From positions 1,302,001 through 1,366,000 of the forward strand of contig CP126197.1 in the NCBI GenBank assembly GCA_030272155.1: a stretch of DNA of 64,000 nt. The letters are read 5' to 3'. Source of the stretch: Tetradesmus obliquus (taxonomy: Eukaryota; Chlorophyta; Chlorophyceae; Sphaeropleales; Scenedesmaceae). The position numbers and the translations under genes were made by a program. Position 1 is the first letter of the stretch, and each line of letters opens with the position of its first letter. Below, piece by piece: positions 48,037 to 64,000 of the stretch. The notes beneath the pieces are model-generated. The model ran no database searches and was not told the DNA's origin. It saw nothing but the letters and a program-made list of their open reading frames with translations.

Positions 48037-48614
48037 AGACTCAACGCGGCAGCCACCCCGGCTACCCCAATGTGCAGAACCTGTACTGCATGTGCCCCCT
48101 AGAGGGCAAGAGCTCCGACTCTGAGTTCTTCAAGCAGTACGGCTGGATCGCTGCAGGGCCGGAGACAGGCATCCAGTGCGGCGAGTGCATCAAGATCAGG
48201 AATGTGCTGAATGTCAAGACCATAGTGGCGCGGCGTATGGATGAAAAGGGAGAGGGAAGGTGAGTGGCGACCTGTCAGTTGTCAGCTGCTGTTGTAGCAT
48301 CTGGTGCAGCCGCCAAGGCATGCCAAGTATGTTGCAGGCAGCACGACTGTAGGGGACCCATTGCTGCACACAAGCATTGCATGTCAATCGTATGCGTAAT
48401 GAACACAATGAGCTGCGCTTCCTCTGGCCGTATTGCCAAAACATGCTCCAGATTACAGTTCAACTTATAGTCCATGGAATGACGCTTGTTGCTGCTGCTG
48501 CTGCTGCCCAGGTTTGACTTTGACTACGAGCGCACCTTCAAGCCGCTTGACTCTGGCGACGTCAACTTCAAGCGCGGCAACATGGACTTTGACTGGGCCA
48601 AGGTGCCGTGCTGA
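45926..48614 (+). CDS. secreted double-psi-beta-barrel (expansin/barwin-like) protein
   Basis: Six exons: 45926-46025, 46394-47235, 47462-47505, 47774-47806, 48039-48259, 48512-48614; about 447 residues if one missing base in exon 2 is allowed for. Exon 1 is a signal peptide (MAKKLFYALPLVFICGGALC). Exon 2 encodes an Ala/Pro/Val-rich stalk and then about 12 octapeptide repeats GTKDAPAS, typical of cell-wall linker regions. Exons 3-6 form the likely barrel domain: GNVALNKRSNANYH, IYDNANFPDGR, then IQCGECIKIRN, FDFDYERTFKPLDSGDV and a final FDWAKVPC. This order resembles RlpA/barwin/expansin domains, which act in or on walls. The frame shifts near 47092, where one repeat unit lacks a C; without correction the protein ends early and exon 3 cannot join. 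It may be an assembly error or a real lesion. Confidence 0.65.
46920..47215 (+). repeat. coding minisatellite, 24-bp unit
   Basis: About 12 units of 24 bp encode the octapeptide GTKDAPAS with minor variants (GIKDAPAS, GTKDDPAS, GTKDAPVT). A single-base deletion in the seventh or eighth unit shifts the frame. Confidence 0.95.
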
Positions 48615-48680
48615 GCTAACTGGAGCAAGCTGGCGTGCTGAGCCAACCAGGGCAAGGTCACATGCTGAGCCTCTGCCTAT
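48588..48680 (+). repeat. tandem copies of a coding 3' end
   Basis: The last 27 nt of the barrel-protein gene, ending GTGCTGAG, are followed by two diverged 27-28-nt copies that also end in GCTGAG. The same kind of end duplication is seen in the sulfatase and mL41 genes, on a smaller scale. Confidence 0.7.
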
Positions 48681-50819
48681 GCGAGCCGCATTGGCCGCGT
48701 CCAGCAGAATCCTCGGATGGCTGCGCTTGGTGTGTAGTGTGTCTCTGGTGAGGGCCCAACGCAGCGAGTTAGGCCAGAGTGCAATATCCTTCATGTGTGC
48801 AGCAGCTGCACAGTCATGTGTCAGCCGGCATGCTTGGACTCAAGAGCTGCGCATGGCGCAAAAGCTGCGCGGTTTTGCGAAGTTGGCGATTAACCGCCAA
48901 TAGCATGAAAACATTTCATGATGTTTGTTTTGCGTGATCAACTCGCCTGTGGTGTGGATTTGCAGGCCGGACAATGCACACGCGTAACCCCCAGTAGCAT
49001 GGCATTTGATACATTGACTATGTTTTGTTATTGATTTTTAGCATTGCTTTGTAGCATTGCTTTGTAGCATTGCTTTGTAGCATTGCTTAACAGCAAAGTA
49101 GCGTTTTGTGCTTGGATCTTCCGCCCCCAGCTGGCATGATGTACATGACTGCATGACGGCACTAGCACATGACTTGACCAACCACGGTTTTGTTACGGTC
49201 ACGGTGGCGCCGCTTGTGGTGTGTTGCCATCCTCATTTGATCCATGAGAATAAGGTGGTTGAATTGCGGACATGCTGTGACCTATTGAAACGAAAGCATG
49301 CCGTGTCAGTGGCATGCTGGTGATTTGACCTCCCTGATGGTGTATGTCTTTGAGAACATTGTTTGCCGTATGCTGTTTGACCACACCTGTCTTGTCAGCC
49401 GGCCGGCTGATTGTTTAGTTGTGCAAGCAGAACCAGAGTGCAAGCAGAATCAGACTGCGGCTCAAGCCACTATGCACCGCATGATGTGAAAATTTCTGAA
49501 TCGGCTACTGCACCCATCCACACGGCGCAGCTCCCTTTCATGCAGTGGCTTCTGTGAGATGTTGGGCGCGATTTTGGGCGGGAATTGTCATGGTTTCATT
49601 CGAATTGAGTCAGGGGCATCATGATCGCAAACTGCCGTATACATTGGCATCTTGCGGCCACGCGCGGCATGCTTGTTGTGCAGCATTGAACTGCCTCAGA
49701 TCAAGGTGTGCAGTCTGCATGGAAGGCAATGATACATGACGTCATTGCGCATATAACTGTTACACACAAGGCCGTCTAGGGAGGTTCAAGGCTTGAACTT
49801 CAAGCTACATAAGGAACGGGATGCAAACCTTCTGATGAACATCCACCAGTGCTGCTCATTTCATCAACGAAATGAATTCAACGACTGGTACCAGCGCCAT
49901 GTGAAGCTCACTGAGCTGTTGAACAGCCTGCAAAGCTGAACAGCACTGCGCCGCAACATGTGCACTGGCTGGCATCTGAGGGTGGTGCCACCGAGCAAAG
50001 TAACACATAGTTACACTGCACACACACTGCTTGATCCCAGCACTTGTCACGTAGAATGGCAGCAGCCATGAAGAATAGGTCACAGAGGACTCACACCACC
50101 ATGATATCACCGACAGAGTTGGCGGGTAACGTGCCGCGGCGCTGCAAACATGTGAAAACATCTCACAACTATGTCGTGCATGCAAAACAGGTCCCAACCC
50201 CCACATCGCCTAATAGCTAGTAGTTATCAGCCACAGCAGCGTAAATCAAACCAGTTGGCATAGTACAAAGAATAACAGGCTGTTGTACCGTGGTGCTGGT
50301 TAGCTTTCATTGATGCACAGGCTGCAGGTCACGCTGCAAGTCACAAGAGGCATACAGATGCTCTGACAGACACAAAATTGGGCATCTTAGTACTGTACAG
50401 TCATTGCCGGGTGAGCCGGTGCACAAATGATCACGAGTGATACTGAGCCAGATACAACCATGGAGTCGCACAATCCGTCATACTACAGTTATATGGGTCC
50501 CTGCGTCAGGTGGCAATATACATCCTGTGACCACATCAACGGTACACAAGTGAATGCCAGCACAATGCTGTGCTGTGCCTGTTTCCGTCAGTCACGGTGT
50601 ATCCAAAGTACACACATCACCGCACACCAACACAGCAACAAGACTCCAACCTTGTCCAACAGCTGCAGCATGCGCTGCTGCTGCGTCGAGGCAAAAGCAA
50701 ACCCAAAGCAGGCCTGTCTGTGCACAACTGCATTGCAGCATCACAGCCAGTAGCATGCGGCAGCAGCCATAGCCGTGCTCACCGTTCGCAGCTGTGCAGC
50801 CAAACATATGCTTGTTCAA
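48681..50819. other. intergenic, no gene seen
   Basis: No open frame with recognisable features. At 49040-49090 the motif TAGCATTGCTT is repeated four times at about 17-bp spacing. Confidence 0.5.
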
Positions 50820-50899
50820 CCACTGCAGCTGCTATGATGCTTGCAGCTGCTATGATGCTTGCAGCTGCTGCCTGCTGCAGCTGCCACGGCGCTTGCAGC

Positions 50900-51625
50900 T
50901 GCTGGCGCGCCTCACGTGCTGAGCCGCAGGTACCGCTGCTAGCCTGCTGCCAGCAGTGCTGCTGCTGCTGCCGCGGCCATGCCGGCTGCTGCTGCTGCCA
51001 CTGCCATGCCGGCTGCCGCTGCTGTCATGGCTGCCGCGCCTCGCGTGCGGAGCCGCAAGTACCGCTGCTATGCCTGCTGCTGCCGCCGCCGCTGCCATGC
51101 TTGCTGCTGATGCTACTGCTGCCATGGCTGCAGCTCCTCACATATTTAGCCGCAGGTAGCGCTCGCAGCACGCATTAGCAACCAGCGTCAGCGCCAGGCC
51201 AGCAGCTAATGAAGCCATCAAATTGTCTGTTGAAACGAACGCAGCAAACATGGACGCCGGGCCCACCACAAAGCGAGCTGCTGTGCCTCCTGCTGCGTTC
51301 CCAATGCTTGCAGCTGCTCACGCACCTGACTTGCTGTGCTGCAGGTACCAGTGCCATGCCTGCCGCTGCTGCTGCTGCTGCCATGACTGCAGCTCCTCAC
51401 GTGCTGAGCCGCAGGTACCGCTCGCAGCATGCATTGGCCACCAGCGTCATCGCCAGGCCAGCAGCAAAAGAAGCCAGCAAGTTGTCTGTTGCAATGAACG
51501 CAGCACACATGGATGCCTGGCCCACCACAAAGCGAGCCCCCAGCCAGCCATGCACCAGCTTTGCCACTAACTCCTCACTCTCTTCCTCTGCTGAACCCAG
51601 GTTTGATGCAGAGTCAGGTCAGCTG
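50900..51625 (-). repeat. downstream copies of the terminal exon of the 51657 gene
   Basis: Two long copies at about 51620-51395 and 51300-51130 repeat ARFVVGQASMFAAF through NACCERYLRL plus a stop. Shorter copies of only the tail (RYLRLST and stop) lie near 51030-51065 and 50905-50945. All lie beyond the stop of the full exon at 51657. Confidence 0.85.
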
Positions 51626-51656
51626 CTGCTCTTGCTGCTGCCATGGCTGCAACGCC

Positions 51657-53287
51657 TCATGTGCTGAGCCGCAAGTACCGCTCGCAGCATGCATTAGCAA
51701 CCAGCGTCATTGCCAGGCCAGCAGCGAACGAGGCCAGCAGGTTGTCTGTTGCTATGAACGCAGCAAACATGGACGCCTGGCCCACCACAAAGCGAGCCCC
51801 AAGCCAACCATGCACCAGCTTTGCCACTAACTCTTCACTTTCTTCTTCTGCTGAACTCAGATATGATGCGAAGTTTGGGTCACTTGCTGCTGCTGCTGCC
51901 GCTGCAGCCGCCGCTGCTGCCGCAGCTTCCTGCACTGCTTTTGGCTCGTAGCGCAGCAGCTGCTTCTTTGTAGCGGCCTCAGCAGCCGCCGTCTGCCGCT
52001 GCTGCTGTAGGTTGGTGGTCTTGGTCTTGGAATGGAAGTCGTAGCGGGTTGCAATCATGCAGCAGATGGCTGCTGCTGCCAGCCATTCAGATCCCAGGCC
52101 GCATGCGCTGCCTGCTGCTGCAGGGGCTGCTCCAAGCAGCAGCGGCTGCTCGCACACTCCAGCCTCCGTGAACCTGTCCAGCAGCAGAAAGAAGGTGGCA
52201 GCAGCAAGGTGGCAGCAGCAGGGTGCATGTCTGAGGAATGACGGTTGTGATGGTGCAACATCACAGTGCTGGCTGCTGGCTGCAGCCGCTCCACAACATT
52301 GACAACTGCTCATCAACAACTGCTTTCTCTACTATGATAACCTTGTACAAAAGTCTGTTCCCTTCAACTCCACACCGCCTCACCTTGCAGCCAGCCACGC
52401 GCTGCTGCAGCCAAGCAGTACTCCACAAGCCAGCAGATCGTTAATCAGCAGCAACAACACTGTGCTAGCGACAACACAGCAATGCAGGAGCACTGCTGGT
52501 TGTTTGCTGGAGCTGCTCAACACGGCCACTGCTCATTGCAGCCTGCTGCTGCTGCTTTATAAATCTCTATATGCTCACCTTGCAGCCAGCCAGGCGCTGC
52601 TGCAGCCAAGCAGTACTCCACGAGCCAGCAAGTCATCACTCAGCTGCGCTCCCGCCTCCAGCATTGCCCTGCGCATGCCGCCCGCCGCACCAATCAAACT
52701 GTACCGCATGTTGTGCAGGTACACATACTCGACTGCTTCCTGCATTGCTGCTGCAGACAGGCCAGGCCCAGCTGCTGCTGCTGCTGCTGCTGCTGCTGGT
52801 TTGGCCTGCTTGGTGGCTGGCAGGCTGCTGCTGATCATCAGTAGTGCTGCTTCCATTGCAAGGCAAGGAGTAGCTGCTTGAATGCCTATCAAGATGTGGC
52901 TGGCTTCGAAATGCAAGTGTGAAAACAGGTTGAGGTGCAGGGCGTAGGCTGCTGCCATGGCGATGCTGCCCCTGCAGTGTTTTGCAACCAGGGCATGGGG
53001 CGCAGCGCAGAATGCGGCAGCTTAGGCAAGGCCCAAGGAGTGCACGTGCAGCTACATGCGCCAGTAGCTGTGTGGATTGAAGTTCTGCCAACTATACCAC
53101 ACTAGAGGAATTAGACAGCGCTGGCTAGCTCAGGTCACCTGCAACTTGGCAAGCTGTGCTATGGCAGAGTTTCCTTGCTTGCAGGGCAACGGAGCTGCCA
53201 GCGAGCAGGCAGGCAGGCAGCAACGTGATGGTGCTACAGCTGTACAGTCGAGTTGCACAACTGCCACATAGCCAGTTTGACTGCAGC

Positions 53288-53333
<46 letters not shown>

Positions 53334-53439
53334 AGCTGCTGCCAGGCCTCACCTGATGCCAGTCTCCACCACTGACTGCAGCGTCTTCTCCTCTGGCGTC
53401 ACAACAGGCGGCTGCACCACTGGCCGCTTGAAAGCGTTG
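51657..53439 (-). CDS. unrecognised hydrophobic protein, 5' end missing
   Basis: Three exons fit in phase on the minus strand: 53439-53353, 52830-52579, 52173-51657 (the 52830 acceptor is least certain). The visible ~285 residues run from NAFKRPVVQPPVVTPEEKTL through an Ala-rich linker, YLHNMRYSLIGAAGGMRRAM, LARGVLLGCSSAWLAAR, WLAAAAICCMIATRYDF, a poly-A insert, and the C-terminal QASMFAAFIATDNLLASFAA, ending ERYLRLST. The alternating hydrophobic and Ala/Gly-rich segments suggest several membrane-embedded helices. No family is assigned; a plastid-envelope protein of the RETICULATA type was considered on weak resemblance only. No initiator exon was found. The terminal exon and the exon 2 tail are duplicated downstream. 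Confidence 0.45.
52385..52432 (-). repeat. copy of an exon tail with donor
   Basis: Repeats GVLLG and the following SSAWLAAR end with its GTGAG donor, about 150 bp after the true donor at 52578. Confidence 0.85.
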
Positions 53440-54783
53440 CTGACACGTAACACTTTCAATCGCCCGAGGCTCCTGGCTGCAGGAACCTGCTCAGGCAGAG
53501 AGCATGGTGCAGCAGCAGTGCAGCAGGCATGTGATCAGCATGCCAGCCTGTGAAAATGGCAATCGCTCGTTTCACTGCCAACTAGCCTGATTGCCGCTTC
53601 ATAGGCGCATGAGGTTATGCGGATTGCAAGTGAGGCACAAGAAAGGTGCGGAACGGGCTGAATATATCACAGCGTTTGCTTGTACGCTGGTGCCAAAGAG
53701 TGCATCCGCTGGTGCCTCACCAGCCTTCCTCGTGACGCGCATGTGCTAGAAATACGTTTCATTGAACCACAAATGCACACAAGGTGTGTTCAACAGTACT
53801 GCGCGATGAGCAGGCGAGTTCTGGGCGAATGGTGGTGGGCGTGCGTTAGAACTGCCTCGCTTTGGTCGAACGGGCCGAATTGAACCAATATACACGTTCG
53901 AGATAGTTTACGGCTCATAGACACCAGCACAGCGGCCAGAGACACATAGATGCCTGCTCAACTTCTAGCCACGTCAGATGCGTCCCTTGCTGCTGGCAGC
54001 CCAGTCAGCCGATTCATCAGCAGCATGCCTCTTCCATTGCAGCAACTCAACTACTGTTTTTAAGCCCCGGTACACAAATGTCACAGACAGAAGGTACCAG
54101 GTACAGGAGCAGTCATACAGGGTAGGCTGTCCATCAACACCCACCCCGCCGGCAGGCTGCGGCCGCAGCTGCGGCAGGCTGCGAAGGTGGCCAAACCCTG
54201 ACATGAGTTGGAGCAATGATTGGAGGTGCATGCTTGTGTTTGACCTGTTCAAACGCATGTTTTGACAGCGCAGGCAGCCTACATCAAGAGGCATAGCCAA
54301 GCACGCCGCTGCACCGCCCGACATGTACATGTGGTGCCACTGCAGTGCCATTGACTGGCATGGTGACCAGTGAAATAAGGAATCCAAGCATCGATTAATG
54401 TATTTATTTGTAGACGATGCGTTATCCGTGCTGCTTGGCTTCTCAGTCCACTACAGCTGTAGTTGGGTCAAGGTGAGGGAACATGCTCTGCATGTGGTAG
54501 GGTCCACATCGTAGACCGTACCGCTGACTGCGGCAAACACGCAGAAGTGGCCTGAAACAAGTTGGTTTGGAAATGAATGATATAATACTGGGATCGGTTT
54601 CACTGCCGCGTGTCTAGGCTTTGTTGTTTTGTATGGACAGACAGTGACACTCTTTTTTCTTCTTGCAACTCACCTCACTGCACGATCACCCATCTACTAA
54701 AGTTCTTTCTTACCTGCCTGTGATAATATACAGTATATGTGCTGAAACACCCCACCATCGAGACAGGCCATCTCGGACAGAGG
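53440..54783. other. intergenic region, unresolved minus-strand frames
   Basis: A minus frame at 53974-54387 ends with LSVTFVYRGLKTVVELLQWK and a short one at 54551-54451 reads GHFCVFAAVSGTVYDVDPTT. They may be exons of unresolved genes, but no phase-consistent join was found. The end is the leader of the GH1 gene. Confidence 0.35.
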
Positions 54784-60714
<5,931 letters not shown>

Positions 60715-63700
60715 GGATGCTGGCAGGGTATGCATACGTTTGTGCATGTACAGCAGGCTTGCGTACGGATTCATCATGTTGCATCACCTTGCAAAGAGAT
60801 GTACGAGAGCATTGTTAGTGGATAGCCTTGCATAGCCTATTATCACTAGCACAGCACGGCTACGCGGCAGGTGATCAGCTCAAAGACATGTGTGGGCGTG
60901 CCTGCCTTGTTTGCTGGTGGCATGCTTCTGGCATGTGCACGGGTCTAAACTCAATCCGCTTGCCTGCTGCAACTCAACACATCAATGATTTGACAGCGCA
61001 TGTCAAACGCGCTTCAAAGGACCGTTGTTGTCAGCTGCAAATGCTGAAGGGGCGTGGCACAGACAACCAGCTTGAATGAGTTATTGACCTGCCTGCAGCA
61101 GCTCCGCGGGGTTACGCAGTTGAGGAGCCAGCGCAGAGAGCTGTTGCCTGTCTTGCAAAGCACTGCAGTTGAAGGTGTGACTCGCAGCTGCAGCTGCGCT
61201 GGCACGGACACTGCAGCTTGAATGAGTCATTTGACCAGCATGCAGCAGTCCTGCGGGGTATGCAACTGAGATTACCAGCGCAGAGAGCTGTTGACAGTCT
61301 TGGAAAGCACTTCAGTTGTGCGTGTGCGTGACTGCTGCAGCTACAGATGCTTGTTGACGTTGTTTTACCGTCGTCAGCTGTACTTGCTGTGGCTATTTTG
61401 CCTCATGCGAGCAGCAGTGGTTGTGTCCAGTCTATTATGAGTTTGCTGTCCCGGATTGTAGTATCTTTGACTGAGTAGTGATAGCTTGTACACGCTGTCG
61501 TGTCTGATATTGAAACCCAATGCATGCAACTGTAGTTGAGCACTGCCAGCAGCACACATGGATGCAGCTGAGCAGCTCTTGAATCAATATGCCAGAGCTG
61601 TGACGTGACACATGCACAAGCTGTTGGGCGGGAAAGGGGACTTGTATGGCGCAAGTAACAGCGAGTGGTTGCGCAAGGTACGGGGGCATCGCAGTCTGTT
61701 GTGCTCCACGCTGTGTGGAAGCATACACGTGCACGTTCCGCACACTTGCATGCTCAAGGCGTTTTCATGTTGGCGGCTGTAGGCTATCAACTGGCCCATC
61801 ACAGGCCATCCGTGTAACACGCGAGCTTGCTGGGCAGTTCAAGAGTATGGGGCGGCTATTTACGCTAGTTAGCGTCTACAGTGGTACATGGCTGGCGCGT
61901 GTGCACCCTCGCGGCAGCAAGGCTGCCTCCGGCAGATGCCTGGTGCTCAAGTTCAAGGCCCGGCCATGCCATACCAGCATGTTACCTATGTTACAAACCT
62001 GTCAAACGTGCCAGCGGCATCCCTCCAACCTGCGGGCGCCCAATGACAAGCCTTTCAGCCCTGCATAACAGCTGCGAGCACTGCAACTCTGCAGCTCTTC
62101 AAACAGTGCCTTTGAACCTCGTGAAGCTTCTTTGATCAGTGGGTGGTATTCTGCAATAGCCAACAATCCAGTGCCAAGGTACATTTGTGTGGAACTGATG
62201 CATGGCAAAGCACATGCAGCTATGTGCAGAACACCTCCGTTGCATTGAGAACAATTGGGTAACCCTGGCATCACATCAACACGCCAAAGCAGCATGGCAC
62301 ATATGTAAAGCCGCAGCGGGCCACCTCTGTAGCCCCTACGGAGCCAAGTGCATCAAACAGCAGCAGCAACAAGCAGGTGCACTGCCACCTGGCGGCTCTG
62401 CAGTTTTGCAAGCAGTCTCGACAAAACAACATGCAGCCACAACATGGTATCAGTGCCTTTCAGACGGCCTTTGAAGCAGCCAAGCCCATCAACCTTGGCA
62501 ATGAGCCACAGGCAGCCCAGCACAACTTGTGGCTGAACCAGCAGTGCCCATATAACAAGGCTCCCCGCATCAACAGTATACGTTTGTCAACAGCATATTT
62601 TCTGCAGGAGAATGCACGCATAGGCAAGGGTTCAGTCCAGCTGCTTCAACAAGTTGCGTGTGTCAGACAAGCCCCCATCAGATACATATGAGTCACAGTT
62701 GACGTACGTCTAATCAAGCTGAGTTGCAAGGAAGCAAAACAAGCGCCAAACATTGTGGCCATGCATTTCGGCAGGCAATACATCCAAGGCAGTTGTGTGA
62801 CTGTACCGCCAGGCAAATAGCAACAAGCACTTCCCCATGCATGCAACAAGGGTGCAAACCTGTACCCACACCAACATCACAAGATGACCAACCATGCATC
62901 CATACATACATGCAATCTGACTTGCATGAACTTGAATACGCTGCCAGATATTTAGTGACCATGCATCACGGCATGTAATGATGTAAGGCAGTCGTACAAA
63001 CACACGCACAGACCGAATGCAACAAGCAGTTCACCATGACGGCCACATAGCTTAGTCAACAACCATCACCACCACCATTTGGTAGCACACCAGCCGCGCT
63101 GGTATGCAAAATCCCAATGCGCTGCCAAACAAGGTTGCTTTGCTCAGAGCACAGTGGCCACAAAGCTCCATCACTGCCAAAGCATCAAACGTTTGAATAG
63201 AGGGCTGGCATATGCCATGCCTCACGCCATGCGTCATGCACTGAGGAGCAGCAGCAGCAGCATGCCGCTAACTTTGTACAGCAATACACACAGCAAAATT
63301 GTGCAGCAAGTATGTGCAGCAACTGCTGTTTAGTAAACAACGCAACAACAAGCACATCGCCAACATGCAAGCATGCACAAAGTCATCGGTGACTTCCACC
63401 ACGAAAGTCAAACCACCCACCGCTGTAGGCCTGGCATTAGCAGCGGTCGGGGTGCTGCTACCTCTGCACAGAAACACATACAGAAATTATGTGCAGCAAA
63501 TGCTGCCGAGTTGTCAATGCAGCAGCAAGCACTTCCAAACACTGCAAGCATACAACAAGCCATTTGTAACCTGCAGCTGGCATGGTTAGGGGCGGTGCTG
63601 AAACCGGTGCATGCCATACAGGGCAGCAATGGTGCTACAGCTTTACAGCAAGCCTGGACACGTCTCAAAACATCTCATGGCTCACAGCAAACAGTCAAGC

Positions 63701-64000
63701 AATAAGTAGTTTAGCAACATCGCCGTCAGCAGCATCACTGGTCAAGCTCAGTGACGAAAGGCACTGAGCCACACGTTGCTCTGTACTGTGATACTGAGCC
63801 AGTGCGGCATCATGTAGAGGCTACGGTAAGCCTCAAAACTGCATGTCCCGACGCATGTCGCAGCAAAGCAGCATCATGATGCAACATCTCAGTTCTGCAA
63901 CACTTCACTCAGCAGCATCACCAATCCAGGATTGATTGCCGGTGGCCAGACGCACTGATCCAGCCGGCACTGCGCCACACATTGCTCTGTACTGTGAACA
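60715..64000. other. intergenic region, no gene resolved
   Basis: No open frame shows a recognisable domain or a consistent splice model. A two-copy repeat of about 147 bp lies at 61073-61345. At the right edge a block containing TTGCTCTGTACTGTGA occurs near 63775 and again near 63980, possibly part of a gene cut by the window end. Confidence 0.4.
61073..61345. repeat. two-copy direct repeat, ~147-bp unit
   Basis: GAATGAGT...GACC through GCAGAGAGCTGTTG, CTTG and AAAGCACT is present at 61073 and again at 61220 with moderate divergence. Confidence 0.75.

Noticed and set aside
53974-54387. Minus-strand frame ending with VYRGLKTVVELLQWK
   Set aside because: Looks somewhat protein-like, but no phase-consistent join to the gene at 51657-53439 or to any other exon was found.

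Overview
This is nuclear DNA of a eukaryote, most likely a chlorophyte green alga of the Chlorophyceae. The genes are intron-rich, with GT-AG introns and acceptors that commonly end in CTGCTGCAG. Trinucleotide CAG/CTG tracts are everywhere, in introns and in coding DNA (poly-Q, poly-A, poly-S). The gene content fits an alga: a chlorophyllase-like hydrolase, a plant-type FAD synthetase, an F-box/PP2-like protein and a selenoprotein K. The genus is an inference; I cannot name it from this window. All gene models were spliced by hand from reading frame, splice-site and phase agreement.

Layout, left to right. 1005-6510 (+): F-box protein with two PAN-like modules and a phloem-protein-2-like domain. 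7006-13768 (+): secreted sulfatase of the arylsulfatase B/I/J type with an unusual active-site motif. 15035-18473 (-): unrecognised protein with a PIP-box-like C-terminus. 20158-24024 (-): chlorophyllase-like alpha/beta hydrolase, divergent from 25008-28558 (+), a plastid RibF-type FAD synthetase. 29418-30246 (+): small secreted protein. 31097-32140: satellite of about 165 bp. 34084-35589 (-): selenoprotein K, ending Gly-Sec-Gly-Arg, with a SECIS element at 33617-33694. 36011-36607 (+): 71-residue acidic protein. 37699-37776: near-perfect palindrome. 39430-39633 (-): terminal exon of mitochondrial ribosomal protein mL41. 41063-44943 (+): TIP41-like protein. 45926-48614 (+): secreted double-psi-beta-barrel (expansin/barwin-like) protein with one frameshift. 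51657-53439 (-): unrecognised hydrophobic protein, 5' end unresolved. 54784-60714 (+): secreted GH1 beta-glucosidase. I see no transposase, reverse transcriptase, rRNA, tRNA or CRISPR.

The most striking property is shared by almost every long gene. Segments spanning an exon-intron junction are tandemly duplicated inside the adjoining intron, from 2 to 12 copies, and each copy usually keeps a splice site. The polarity is consistent. Copies of an exon tail plus donor lie downstream of the full exon; copies of an acceptor plus exon head lie upstream of it. A full-length message therefore needs the outermost donor and acceptor to be used while many near-identical decoys are ignored. The same process has copied the 3' ends of several coding regions past their stop codons. 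The extreme case is the TIP41-like gene, whose exon-2 tail is followed by 11 further copies at about 201-bp spacing.

The genes do not form one pathway. Three are secreted or cell-wall related (sulfatase, barrel protein, beta-glucosidase). The rest are housekeeping functions for plastid, mitochondrion, ER and PP2A signalling.
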